64,000 nucleotides of DNA from Trichodelitschia bisporula. Its lineage: Eukaryota; Ascomycota; Dothideomycetes; Phaeotrichales; Phaeotrichaceae. A model generated the notes under the pieces. That model made no database searches. It had not been told where the DNA came from and saw only the letters and a program-made list of their open reading frames with translations. Of this stretch, positions 51,873-63,003 are shown in pieces (position 1 is the first letter of the stretch; every line of letters starts with the position of its first letter). The position numbers and the translations under genes were made by a program. The stretch covers positions 1 to 64,000 of the forward strand of contig ML996693.1 of the NCBI GenBank assembly GCA_010356995.1. Reading direction: 5' to 3'.

Positions 51873-53197
51873 TCACTCAATCAACGGCTTCCTTTCCCCA
51901 CCCACAATACACACACCCAACATCCTCAGCCCCGCCGGATCATTCGCCTTAATAATCGTCATAGCCGGCAGCATAGGATTATCCTGACTGATATGCGCCG
52001 CATCTTTCGCCGCCTGCTCAATCGCCTTCATTTCCTCCTTGCAGCCGGCGTGGTCGAGCGGGCACACGACAATAGGCTTGCGGAGGGTAATGTCGCGCGC
52101 ACCGGAGAGGCTAGCCTGTGAGGAAGCGTCAGCGACTCACACTAGTCATCAGCCGGGGGGAGGCATACCTTGACAGTCAAATAATACTCAATCTTGTACA
52201 ACGTCCCCGTCGTTGTAAACCCCGCAATCGGATACAAGGGAAACTCCTTCTTCGGCCTCGGAATCACCCCATCCGCATCCCTCAAATCCTTCGCCGGAAA
52301 CACCAAGCCCAGATTCGTAAAATACCCCGCCTCGGGCATCCGAACACTGACCTGCTGATTCACCCTCGCCAGCGTCTTGGACTTACGACTCGGCTCGTCG
52401 CCCTCGTGATTGAACACAATCTCCTCGTCAATCCCCACCGTGATGTTCTTAATCGTCACTTTCTTCGCCTTGCTCAAGTGATCCGGATTCGGACTCAGCT
52501 TGATGTACACTGAGACAGGGTCCAACGGGCCATAGCTCCACCGCGGCAAACTGATCCCCAGCGTAACCAGCCGGTCAGAGACTGACTCCGCGCTCTCAGG
52601 TCGATTATACATGCCAAACGTGCTCAGGGTATCATACCTCTGAATCGGCACCGGGAACCCAAACTTGCGCTGATCCGTCGGACCCTGCTGCAAGCTAACC
52701 ACAAGCTCATAATACGTCTCCGCGGTACGGGACGGCAGACTCAAACTCGCAGGCGGCATGCGGCGCGCGACTTCCTCGCCGCCCCTCCCGAAGGGGATGA
52801 AAATCACAAAGGGCAGATCCATGGCCAGCACGCTGTCGAATTCTTTGTTCACGGTGCAGCGGTACAGGAGTTGCTCTTTGCCGACTATGTCGGCGATTTC
52901 TTTGCGCGGCGCCGCCAGGTGCCGGGATATGTTCTCGGCGGCGGGGTGGATAGTTTCGCGCCGCTGCAGGCCGATGGTTACGAGGGAGACTTTGACGGGC
53001 GCGGACCAGCCGGCGCTGGGGCGGATTTCGACTTTGCCTTCTATTCTGGGCTGGTGGGAGGGGTTAGCAAGGCGCGTAAGGGTGGGTTTTGGGGGGGTGG
53101 TTACCAGTGTGGCGCTGATGCCTGGGTAGCCGACGAGGAAGTTACTGTTTGGTGGGCCGGTGATGCGCACGAAGGCGGGGACGTGGTTTTGGGCCAT
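51873..53197 (-). CDS. Arrestin-domain protein
   Basis: Alpha-arrestin-like adaptor; relatives recruit ubiquitin ligases to membrane transporters. The N-terminal exon reads QNHVPAFVRITGPPNSNFLV then GYPGISATL, joined by an intron to PRIEGKVEIRPSAGWSAPV. The arrestin core follows: SLVTIGLQRRETIHPAAENI, LAMDLPFVIFIPFGRGGEE, LPSRTAETYYELVVSLQQG, FPVPIQRYDTLSTFGMYNRP and LPRWSYGPLDPVSVYIKL. A second intron joins YYLTVK to ASLSGARDITLRKPIVVCPL. The C-terminus ends GGERKPLIE, matching relatives. No PPxY motif for ligase binding is visible in the parts I read, so another linkage is possible. Intact, about 407 residues. Confidence 0.85.
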
Positions 53198-54212
53198 TGT
53201 TGCGGGGGAGGGGTGCGGGGCCGCGGTCCTGCGGCGGGCGACCGCATGGACCGGCGGGTTGAAGTTGGAGAGTAAGCGTTAGCCCGGAGGCCTTGAAGGA
53301 CGGGTTTATAGATTCGATATGGCGTGGTGGACTCGGGTACGCGATAGTGCTGTAGAGAGAGTTGGTTGCGCTGGTGAAGCGCGAGGGAGGTGTGACGATG
53401 GGGGAGCTGGGCGGGGGGCCGTGGGGTAGCTGAGCTGAGTCGCGGGGATGGCCGGAGTGTTGACAGCGGGTTTGTCGTGGGATTAGCGAGGAGAGTGTGG
53501 AGGAGGAGGACAAGAGGTTAAGGTGTGCGAGGTAGGTGATGTTGTAGGTGGTTGTCCGGACTTGAGATATGCGCTTTCGTCCGGTCTGCCTGGTGAGAGA
53601 AGTGAAGACAAGACGTGGGATGCGCCAAGCGAGCTGAGGCCTTGCGGGGTGAGACTCCGGCCTCAGACCTAGAAGAGATGTTGCTCCCTCGCTCTCAGTG
53701 GTTGCTTCAGCCTGGCCTTCACTGGGATTCCGGGATCAGCTGCTGGTTTGTTGTCCGATGAGTTGGGGCGGAAAGTTTTGTTTGGATGCTTTGCTTTGGT
53801 GAAGATCGGATCGGGGATATCTTGATTTACGGAGTGACTAGCTGGAAGTACCGTGTACCACACAGTATGTGGAGAGAGAGACAGAGACAGATGGAGGTGC
53901 GTGAAGCAAGGCTCTATCAGCAGAACACTTGAAGAAACAAGTGGCGAGTGACAAGATACAAGTGATACTGAACGAGCTCTTGCTCTCCCCCCTGGTTAGG
54001 CCCGCGAAAGGCCCCCCGGAGCTTCCGTCGTCATTTGCACATTGAACGCTTGCTCCCTAGCGAGCCCCAGCCCGTCTCCCCCACCAAACGAATCCCGAAG
54101 CCGCTACTGTAAACCCCGCTAACCTCCGAAACAATTGAACAACCTCATCTCTACCCTTCCACGTGCACCATCAGCTCCCCGCTTTGCGAACACTACGCAG
54201 TAGACCTTCATC
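53198..54212. other. Divergent intergenic region
   Basis: About 1 kb without a recognised gene. A minus-strand frame near 53142-53513 is Pro/Ser-rich and is most likely leader sequence of the arrestin gene. Confidence 0.5.
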
Positions 54213-54760
54213 ATGTCCGTGACAGTAAGTCAAGGCCCCGGTCCCATCTCCTAAAGCTTCATCCAACCCTGACGTCCCAGCTGCACACCACCCACGGCCC
54301 CATCAAGCTCGAAATCTTCTGCGAAGCCGTTCCCAAAGCAGCCGAGAACTTCCTCGCCCTCGCGGCCTCAGGACGGTACACCACGTCCCCCATCCACCGC
54401 ATCGTGCCCTCCTTCATCCTCCAAGCCGGCGCACCCCCGGACGATCCCAAAGCTAAATCATCAGTATCCATCTGGGGCGGCCTGTTCGAAGACGAGATCC
54501 GACCGAGTCTGCGGCACAATGCGCGCGGCGTGGCGAGCATGGCGAACAAAGGGCCCGACACGAATGGGAGCCAGTTTTTCATCACGCTGGCGCCGCAGCC
54601 GCAGTTGGATGGGAAGAACACGGTGTTTGGACGCGTGATTGATGGGTGGGAGACGTTGGAGAAATTGGAGAAGGTGCCGGTGGATGGGAAGAATAGGCCC
54701 AAGGGTGAGAGGGTGGCTATTGAGGACGTCACCATACACGCCAATCCGTTGGCAGGTTGA
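54213..54760 (+). CDS. PPIL3/Cyp10-type cyclophilin (peptidyl-prolyl isomerase)
   Basis: Proline cis-trans isomerase of the spliceosome-associated single-domain group. A 12-nt first exon (MSVT) splices to LHTTHGPIKLEIFCEAVPKA. Landmarks: AENFLALAASGRY, HRIVPSFILQAGAPPDD (catalytic Arg and Phe equivalents), FEDEIRPSLRHNARGVASMA, NGSQFFITLAPQPQLDGKNT and VFGRVIDGWETLEKLEKVP, ending TIHANPLAG. The family usually has Gly-Asp in the GDPTGTG loop; here the loop reads PPDDPKAKSSVSIWGG, a variant also found in PPIL3 relatives. The 3' half and 114 bp of flank are repeated directly downstream. Intact, about 163 residues. Confidence 0.9.
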
Positions 54761-55187
54761 GGATGGGAATAAGTGGTAGTGGGACGCAATCGGTTAGTAT
54801 CCTTTGAGTTGGCAGATGGTGTCGTATCTCAGCGGCCCATGCTCACGATAGCGTACCACAGTACATGCTCGTCGCGAATGGGAGCCAGTTCTTCATCACG
54901 CTGGCGCCGCAGCCGCAGCTCGATGGGAAGAACACGGTGCTTGGACACGTGATTGATGGGTGGGAGACGCTGGAGAAGTTGGAGAAGGTGCCGGTTGATG
55001 GGAAGAATAGGCCCAAGAATGAGAAGGTGGCTATTGAGTACGTCACTGTACATGCCAATCCGTTGGCGGGCTTAGGGCGGGAATGAGTGGTAGTGGGACG
55101 CAATCGGTTAGTATCCCTTGAGTTGGCAGGTGGTGTCGTATGTCCGCGGCTCATGCTCACGATAGCGTACCACAGTATATGCTCGTC
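54561..55187. repeat. 314-bp tandem duplication of the cyclophilin 3' half
   Basis: Copy one is 54561-54874 and copy two 54875-55187, exactly 314 bp apart with no indel I can see over the whole length. The unit starts at CGAATGGGAGCCAG inside the cyclophilin coding region, passes its stop and includes about 114 bp of flank ending GTACCACAGTANATGCTCGTC. The two copies differ by roughly 20 substitutions, so the event is not brand-new. Confidence 0.92.
54865..55086 (+). pseudogene. Duplicated C-terminal half of the cyclophilin
   Basis: Second copy of the unit just described. An open frame of 73 residues (starting MLVANGSQFFITLAPQPQLD) keeps the cyclophilin frame from the repeat junction. It carries several replacements relative to the parent, for example VFGR to VLGH and IEDVTIH to IEYVTVH, and reads through the old stop position to end GLGRE. 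It lacks the N-terminal half with the catalytic Arg, so it cannot be an active isomerase. A chance ATG at the joint could start it, or it may be spliced or read as a longer transcript of the parent gene. Confidence 0.7.
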
Positions 55188-55480
55188 TACCTTCGGCCAC
55201 TGTCGGTAACTTGATGGAGGACCCATCGGTGCTCTCTGAACGCCCGTTGAGGACCCGTGAGACGCGTCGTCTACGCCTTGAGCAGAACCCTACGCTGCCA
55301 GAGCGACGAGTCGCGAAACGCTGAATCCGCTATATGATCCGCGACTACTCCCCATGGGGGCAGAAGCGAAAGTCACAAAATCCCCAATCCGCTACATCCA
55401 TCCAACTTCCGTACTCACCACTACCAAAACCAGCCTCTCAATCAAAACCAAGCTTTCAGTCCAAACTCACCTTATCGAAG
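55188..55480. other. Intergenic region
   Basis: Promoter region of the next gene; nothing else recognised. Confidence 0.45.
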
Positions 55481-56321
55481 ATGTGTGTCATCAAGTATAC
55501 GTACTGGTCATGCACCCACACCACGGGCGAGACCACCGAATGCGCCATCCTGCATGAGCACCGTCGGACCCTCGAGAAGGTGCGTGCCAAACATGAAGCC
55601 TCGCGAAAATGGGAGCCTCTGTCGATTCAAAAGTTGTGGCGTAGAATCGCAAAAAATTCAATGAAGGTGTGGGGCACCCCGTACAAGGAGCGGCCATCGC
55701 CGTGTTCAACCCAGTACAATATACATCGATCGCGCTACGAATGTGGAGCATGCTCGCTCGCTTCCGCTGAAGACCACCCCATATTCCCCGAGACCAATTG
55801 GGGCGTCGAAATAGGCTACTCGCCTTATCACATCATGGAACCACGGGCTCTGGACGGTATGTGCTAATTTTTCCTTTCTGATTCATGTGCTAATCGAACG
55901 CCTTCTGAAAGATGCCCTCTATACATATGAAGAGGACTCCTTGCCCTCGACGGAGTTTTCAGATGACTTTCAGGGCCCGCCACGGGGGGGCGTTCCTCTC
56001 TATGGGATCTACGGAAACCGCGACTCCGACGATGACATCGTCTTTTCACGGCGCCGCCTCGTGCCTGTCGGTGGAGTGTCTGACAGCGGGGAGGACGCCG
56101 ACGACGAGCTCAGCTATGTTGAAGACGTCGTCCTCCCGCGGCGGTTCCTATGGCGGGCACACACCCCTGAGGGTGGAATCTCCGAAGACAGTGGCGCTGA
56201 CTGGGACAATGACTCCGATGACTACGATGACTACGAGGTGTACGATGAGGACGAGGAGTACAATGAGGACGAGTACGATGAGGGCCGCCGCCATAGCCTC
56301 GAACTTCGGCGTTTTCCTTAA
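55481..56321 (+). CDS. Unknown protein with an N-terminal Cys/His start and a very acidic tail
   Basis: Not assigned to a named family. Two exons (55481-55856, 55912-56321) joined in frame at ALD-DALYTYEEDS give about 261 residues. The start MCVIKYTYWSCTHTTGETTE has the C-x(8)-C-x-H spacing seen in a loose group of fungal hypothetical proteins. Further Cys pairs (CSTQYN, YECGACSLA) could complete a zinc site. The second half is highly acidic, with DEDEEYNEDEYDE near the end, and finishes in a basic RRHSLELRRF. No signal peptide or membrane span. The Cys/His N-terminus plus acidic tail could suit a nuclear or protein-binding role, but that is a guess. Intact. Confidence 0.65.
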
Positions 56322-58759
56322 TCAGACCCTGAAACAACAAGTCAAACATATCTCGTAACCCAACGAACTTGAGCAGCGATGAAGGAGGATGTTGGTTTTG
56401 GTTAGTTTACACCGCATCCCCATTCTTTGTACTCCAGCTTGTCTAACGAGTGTAGCTAACGAGTGTAGGAAGTGCTGCCAATGCCAGCGCGAGTACGTCA
56501 AAACTGCAGATTGTGGAATCACACATCGGCAGGTATCACGGTTCTGGCAAGCCATACCGGAGCACAAATTCGGTCGAAGCGCTCCAGAGCGCGTCTACAA
56601 ATTTGTTTCGTCGCTTCGCGGGGATGACGCGGTGGACGTGGATGTGATTCGTTCTGGATTCAGCGAAATATAAAGACGATGCTCGAATGACGTTTGGCGG
56701 TTTGGGCATATCTGGGTTCCGAGTTCGCGGTGGCAGGGGCTGGCAAGGGCCTCCGTTAAGCTGTACCTGTGGGACCTGCACCTTGGTGTCGAAGACAGTA
56801 GACGCGAAGTGTTGTCTTTGCTTAAAGCAGACCGTCGGTCAATCATTAGACGTCTTCTCTATGTAGCCTGCACTCAAGTGCTGCATTTAAATCAACAAAA
56901 AAAAGAGGCGTCACGATACAACGTCGTGACCGCCGAGCAAAAAGGTAACTACAGAGTACCAGAGCATCGAGGGCAAAAAGACAAAAAAACATACAGCAGT
57001 TGGGATTCGCTGCTGGTCACCCACGCAACTACTAATCAACCGGTTTGCAGCTTAACTTCAGTGAGCAGACGGGGACTGGTGCATTCTACAACCTGTGGCC
57101 GTATGTACTGAGCTGTGTTATTTTTGAAAATATATTGTGGATCTTAAGGTATGGAATCCGACTACATGAGACACCTGTGCGTGGATGGCGATCCTCCTTC
57201 CTTCACGTGGCTTGTGTGACGGGCCCAATATAAGGAGCGGAAGGAGCAATATATCCCTAGATTGCGTCTCACGCTTAAATCAACCTCAAGTCATCCTCCA
57301 TCAGCCTCGTCCCGGGAGAAGCTTGACAGACAACTAACCTTCGTGCCTCCCAGTGCCCGTCCCACAGCCTAGTCCACCACCCGCTTGCCGATCGGTAACC
57401 TACCCGTTGTTAAAAGTGCGCGAGGCCGGACGCAACGCAGCGGCACCCACCTCTCCTCCATCCAAACCGCCGTGACAACCACAGCAGCGGACCTAGCTCA
57501 ACCGCATCCCTCAGACACCTACCGCCTTCGCTCTCAATCCCGACCAACCCACCACGTCCCTCCCCCGCCGAGCGCACCCCCATATCCAGCTTCGTCGGCC
57601 ATAACCACCACCACTGGATCCATCATCCACCGGACGGAGCCAGAGCACGATGGCGTTAAACTCCCCGCCCGCTGAACGGCAGTCCGCGCACCCCCAGACG
57701 GATACATGTCTCGGCCCGGACATGTCTCCGGCATAGTGCGGTCGATAACCAGGTAGAAGCTCGGCGTCCGCTTAAATCGCAGCCAGCCGCGCGATGCCGA
57801 TGCGGCGTCCGTAGGCGTAACCATGCCGTCACATCAGCGGACCGCACAACCGCTCGCCTTCGCGGCGTCCGCTCCTCAGGCTGAACATCCAGCCTCCACG
57901 CCATGGCGTTCAGGATCTCGTCGCGGTCCCGCCTCCAGACAGGGGAGGGGATATGATGCGCATTAATACGGTATGGTGGAAAGTGCGTTCACGCCCACCT
58001 GCATCATGATCTGCACATCTCAGCCTTCCCAACCCGTGATCGACAAAAACAACTACGCCCACACTCTCAGCCACTCTTCGATGCACGCCCATCTCCACGC
58101 GCGTCTCAGCCTCGCCACCCCCGCCCGCAAAACCCATGGGTACCCTATCACCCTCACCCATCACCATCACCCCCCTCCACCCGTTCCCCTCCCCCTCCTC
58201 CCCTTCACCCAACATCGAACTGTGAAACGGGACCTGCATATCCCCCCAAAGAAAAACTGCAGCACGCGGGGGAACCGGGCCCAAGCTTACGGGAGTTAAG
58301 AAATGGAGCGTGGGACGAGAGCGCTCGGGGCGGGGGTGGGGCGTGCGGCAGCATACGCTACGCGAAGGGGCGCCCGCAGCGCTGGGCGTGGAGGTCGTGC
58401 TTACTGTGGAAATTACGCCTGCGGGCGGCACGTCGACTGTGGGGGCGGATTTGGAATCGGCAAGTCGGCGATTGCAGTCACTTGAGCAAATTGAAGTGAA
58501 CCATTTTTTGTGAACGCCGTGGGGCATTTTCGCCCGCTTCCCTTTCCCAGAAACTCCGATCAAACATAGGACGCGTGCATTAAAAATAAAGCCAACAACA
58601 AAAAAAGTCCACATAGAATTCATCGAATATATCTCACAGTGGCTTCTCATCCGCCGAACCCAGAAATTACATCCGATCGTACAAATCCCCGTCCCGTCCA
58701 TCCCCAGGCGCCGCCCCCGCCCCTTCCTCCTCCCCAAACCCCCTCAACGAGTAACACAT
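56322..58759. other. Long stretch without a recognised gene
   Basis: About 2.4 kb. Frames near 57385-57675 (plus, Ser/Thr/Pro-rich) and 57910-58737 (minus, 275 codons) have no domain signature, signal peptide or splice support. The second lies in GC-skewed sequence and is probably not a gene. Short poly-A runs occur around 56890-57000. Confidence 0.45.
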
Positions 58760-60499
58760 TTACCACACGGTGACGGTGACAGTCGTGCTGTAGCAGGGGG
58801 CCGCGACCACCGGCGCAACCAGCTGGATCGGCGAGGTCGGCACCGCACCCGCCGGGTACGAGATGCTGGTCACCGGCTTGGCCACGCGCGTGAATGGGAC
58901 GGCGTACACGGTCGTCGTCACCGGGGTGACGAGGGTGGAGGTCTTGGTGACGTAGCCCTCAGTAACGGTGAAGGTCTTGGTGGTGTAGATGGTCTCAGTG
59001 GTGTACCGGGCAGACTTGGTGGGCTTCGCGTTGACCACATAGATCGTCGTCGAAGGCGCGACGGTAGTGTAGGTCTTGGTGACGTAGCCCTCGGTGATGG
59101 TGAAGGTCTTGGTGACGTAGATGGTGCTCGTGGTGTACGTCAGGCTCTTGCTGCTCTTGCTCGGGTACGCACCGCCGGCGGGCCACGAGACGCTCTTCGT
59201 GCTGCTGCTGCTGGGGTACACATAGCCGGGAGGGTACGAGACGCTCTTCGTGCTGCTGCTGCTGGGGTACACATAGCCGGAAGAGTAAGAGACGCTCTTC
59301 GTGCTGCTGCTGCTCACGTACGCGGTGCCGGAGGAGTACGAAGCGGACGACAGGCTCTTAGAGGAGCCAGTAGCGCTGGCGGAAGCGGAAAGCGAAGCAG
59401 ATGCGCTCTTGGGCGGGATCGGGAAGACAGGCTTAGCGTCAGGCAGGACGTGCGAGCAGTCAGTGAGTTTGTTGATCTTGTTCACACCGAGGAGCGAGAG
59501 GCGGAGGTAAGCCTTGGAGTATAGAGCGTTCCAGAGAGCCTGGCCGGTGGCGGGCGCGCTGAAGGCGTTGAAGCCACCCTCGGTGCGGTTGTCACGGGCC
59601 ATCAGGTTGTCGCTGGGCAGACGGAAGGTGCCAGGAGCGGGAGTGTCGGCCAGGGTCTCGCTGTAGAAGGCCACGTCCCACACACCGGGAGTGGAGTCGA
59701 AAGACTTGCCGGCCTGGGTGGTGTCGAAGAAGAACTGCTTGGCGGTTGTGTGGGCACCGATCAGGGCAACCAGGTCGACGAAGTTGATGGTCTTGTCGGC
59801 GAACAGGTTGATCAGCGTCGTCACGTCCGAGCTGGCGCTGGGCAGAAGGCCAGTAGGGCTGTCGGTACTGTCATCACGGCCAATGAGGGTGATGCCGCGG
59901 GGGCCGAGAGGGCAGACAACGGTCGCGACGTTGTGGGCGAACTGAGCCAGATCGGCAGCGCCGATCCTGCTACCGTACTTCAACAGAAGCGCATTGCCAG
60001 CAGTCTGGAAGAGCTTAAGGCCAGAGTTCTCCGACCGCTCGATCTCCGTCGGACTCAGCAGCAGCGAACCGTCAGCACCACCACTCCCGCTCGTCTTCGA
60101 CCAGGCACCAGCATCGTGGAAGCCGAAGCGAACGGCATTGCGGGCAAGGTCGGTGCACGTGCCGTCATCGTTTGTGAAGAGCTTGACCAAGTCGGCCTGG
60201 ACGTAGTCCCACACGCAGCAGGTGTCGGCAGCGCACGCATCCGACTTGAGATCCGGCGCCACGTAGGTCTTCGGGCCGGCAACTTCGCACGGTCCAGAGC
60301 CGTCCAGGCAGGCGAGGACGAGCTTGCCGACGTCGGATGTGGCGCCATCGGTCGCGAGGTCACCGATGAGTTCCAGCTCGAGGATCGGAGGTCCCTGGCG
60401 GCGCGCGTGATCCCTGAAGCCCTTCATCAGACCCCTCATGCCCGGGTGGGCGAACGCGGAGCCCGCAAAGGCAGCCGCAGCGAAAATAGAGCCCTTCAT
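58760..60499 (-). CDS. Secreted class II heme peroxidase with a Ser/Thr repeat tail
   Basis: Extracellular peroxidase of the fungal secretory group. Signal peptide MKGSIFAAAAFAGSAFA, then a HARRQ dibasic site that suggests a removed propeptide. Distal pocket RFGFHDA (Arg124, Phe127, His128), GGADGSLLLS near 141-148 as a calcium site, and LIGAHTTAKQ with proximal His250 are all intact. C-terminal residues from about 385 form a separate tail. It holds four units of SSSTKSVSYxxGYVYP type and two longer units of IYVTKTFTITEGYVTKTYTT type, then STTVTVTVW. Such Ser/Thr/Tyr-rich tails are uncommon on class II peroxidases, which normally end soon after the catalytic domain. The tail may attach the enzyme to the wall. 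Single exon, 579 residues. Confidence 0.86.
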   Translation of the reverse strand: MKGSIFAAAAFAGSAFAHPGMRGLMKGFRDHARRQGPPILELELIGDLATDGATSDVGKLVLACLDGSGPCEVAGPKTYVAPDLKSDACAADTCCVWDYVQADLVKLFTNDDGTCTDLARNAVRFGFHDAGAWSKTSGSGGADGSLLLSPTEIERSENSGLKLFQTAGNALLLKYGSRIGAADLAQFAHNVATVVCPLGPRGITLIGRDDSTDSPTGLLPSASSDVTTLINLFADKTINFVDLVALIGAHTTAKQFFFDTTQAGKSFDSTPGVWDVAFYSETLADTPAPGTFRLPSDNLMARDNRTEGGFNAFSAPATGQALWNALYSKAYLRLSLLGVNKINKLTDCSHVLPDAKPVFPIPPKSASASLSASASATGSSKSLSSASYSSGTAYVSSSSTKSVSYSSGYVYPSSSSTKSVSYPPGYVYPSSSSTKSVSWPAGGAYPSKSSKSLTYTTSTIYVTKTFTITEGYVTKTYTTVAPSTTIYVVNAKPTKSARYTTETIYTTKTFTVTEGYVTKTSTLVTPVTTTVYAVPFTRVAKPVTSISYPAGAVPTSPIQLVAPVVAAPCYSTTVTVTVW

Positions 60500-61834
60500 T
60501 ATGTCAAATTATGCTGGCAAAGAATAAATATATGTGTAAGACAAAAGACGATTGTGCAGGTTCAATGAACGACAGTGAGGCTCTTCAACGAGAGGACGGA
60601 AACGATATACGCTCCTTTGCAAAAAGACAGATGGTTGAGGAGAGAAAGGTGGGAGGGAAACGACGAGGCTATAAGTCTTGCCAGTAAGCCACCATCAGCA
60701 TGCAATACCGCCATGGCTGCGAGGGTGAAGTCTGGATTGCGCGGGGGTCGGCTCAGCCGTATCGCTCCTTTCTGCTTAATGCCATGCAAAGAGGCTGACG
60801 CCCATATGCCTGGTGATGGGGGGGGGGTTAGAAAAGACGTGGTGAGAGAAATAATGAGGTGGTTGAGCGGGGGGTGGTGATGTTCCCGGATGATGACACC
60901 CCGGTAAGGCTCGCTAGCGTCAACTTTTTTGTGAGTGATCCCCTGCTAGGGGACTCTTGGGACCTGCAAGGTACCGGGCGGGTAGCAGCCAATTGATGAG
61001 GAGACGAGGTCAGCGGTTAACGAAATTGACTGGACGCCGGAGGGGAGAGCGGAAGAGCATTGCTGTTGTGGCTTATGCTGACTCGCCTGCCATTCGATGT
61101 GCATCGCCGCTATTTTGCGCCTCGAGCCGAGAATGGGCTTGGATGGAGTTCGGTCGAACTTTCTCGCCAAGTTGGGCCGTGGCACCAGAAAGCGGGGCGT
61201 CCGACATATTCCGTTGGTGTTGATCTAATGCTTCCGCGGTGAGAGTGGAGAATGCTGTTGGGGGGAATCTATACTCTGGAGTCCCGCAGATAGCACGGCA
61301 GGCCGGTGAGCGCGGCGGCGTGCTTCAATGCCTACCCGGCAAGCCACGGCGGTGAGCTTGAGATTGCGCTGTGAACTTGCAACATGAGGCGCTCTGCGGG
61401 CAAGTCAGTCAGCCTCATCTGGCCAGCGTCTCAGAGTCCGATGCGGAGGGAGGGAGGGCGGAAGATGCCATCGCCCAGCTGGCCGCCATGTGCCCACAAT
61501 CTACCAGCCATCTGTCCATGATCTCATGGAAGGCGAACGCACGAGAGATGAGCGGGCCATGGTCCGAAAATCCTCGGCAGGCTTGGTGTAGCTGTTTTAG
61601 GCTTTAGCAAATGTGGGAGTGTTCATTTGTGCTTCTACTTCGTAGCAACCCAGGCACCCGCGCTGCTGGTCAGATGTGGCACTTGCCGATTAGGACAGTG
61701 AGTTTATCGATTTGTTATCATCGGAACAATAATGACAGACTCAGATCACACAGCTGCCGTTGACGTTGCGACTGGCTAAGACTGTGCTGTGTATCGTGAG
61801 CAACGTGAAGGCATTATGCGCGTCCGTTAACCTT

Positions 61835-61865
61835 CAAATGCTCCGACTTTCCAACGGAGCATTTG
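61835..61865. repeat. Perfect 11-bp inverted repeat with 9-base loop
   Basis: CAAATGCTCCG at 61835-61845 and its exact complement CGGAGCATTTG at 61855-61865 flank ACTTTCCAA. No gene lies within 1 kb. Could be a transcription terminator-like structure, a small-element end or chance. Confidence 0.8.
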
Positions 61866-62618
61866 CGCAGTCGCGTGTGTGTGCGGCTGAGATCAACGTC
61901 GACTAGGTACGGGTTAAGCTCTTTTCATCCCAGTTCCTCATCCTGGCAACGTCCAAGGATAGCTCTCGACTCTTTTTTTTGCTTGACCGGGGTGCACGGC
62001 GACGCTCCCACGGGTTGACGCAGGGGTTGATGTTCTTCCTCACCTGAAGTACCCGTACTCAAGCCTGACGGGAAACGACTGGGGGCGGGGAAACAACTAA
62101 GGGCGAGGGACAAGCGTTAACAGGCGGGAACTAAACATGGCGTTTTTGTTTGGAAGGGAGCAAAATATGTTTATGCTAACGACAAACATTGGATGACGAC
62201 GGCTGCTTTTGGATGCTGTGCTGTCAATACTTCGTCGTCGTTGTGATGGGCTATCTGAATGCAGCGAGGGGTTGTGAATCGATGCTGGTGCAGGGAGCAA
62301 GTTTGTCGAAGACGAGAGGTCAGAGGTCACTTGCAGTAAGCCACTCAGGGGATACGAGGTGAGAAGTGTTGTGATGGTGGAGAAGGGGGGTTGGCGAAGG
62401 TCCCCGTAGTTGGAGGCCTGGCTTGGGAAAGGAAGAAGTAGGCGTCTGTGTGGGGCGTGTTGGTTGGCCTGAATAGGGGTGCGCAACAGCTACGGATCAT
62501 TAAATATCCGCCCGGACGTACCTCCTCCGCGCAGGGGTGTCCCGCGCCTACCCTCATTTGCGTGGATTTGAGTGGAAAGCATCACCAACGCCTCCGTAAG
62601 CCTCTCCCCACCTCTATA

Positions 62619-62658
62619 CGCCTTCATCCACGCCTTCATCCACGCCTCCATCCACGCC
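62619..62658. repeat. 12-bp tandem repeat CGCCTTCATCCA, about 3.3 units
   Basis: Two identical units and one with a single change, followed by CGCC. A diffuse version of the same pattern precedes it. Confidence 0.75.
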
Positions 62659-63003
62659 CTACCCGTACCAACTCGTCCGCGCCTAAGAAGCCGTGATAGC
62701 TGACCAATTCAGCGGCCCCCAATCGTCCCCACAAAGCCAAATAAAGCACATGTACATCTCCATTCCTCCTGTACCCCTACCTTCCCTGTCTTGTTGCACG
62801 TAACTGGTGAGTGGTCATGGGAAGCTCTCGGTCCGCGATGAGTGCTCGAGTAACACTGCCGCAGCTTGCTGCGCCATCCCACACCCGACACGCGCCCGCA
62901 AGCCTTGCACGGAGTCTGCCGCTGCCCGCTATGCATGTTTTCATATTCCCTCTTCTCTAAGCCTGCTCATTTCCCGCCAGTCCTCCGTTTCTTGTCGTCC
63001 AGG

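Larger units (their letters stand above)
60500..63003. other. Long intergenic region
   Basis: About 2.5 kb. Short frames on both strands, none with motifs. Contains a perfect hairpin (61835-61865) and a 12-bp repeat (62619-62658), both listed, and the promoter of the flavin monooxygenase at its end. Confidence 0.5.

Noticed and set aside
57910-58737. 275-codon minus-strand frame
   Set aside because: No motif, mixed composition, and the opposite strand reads equally well; likely chance in GC-skewed DNA.
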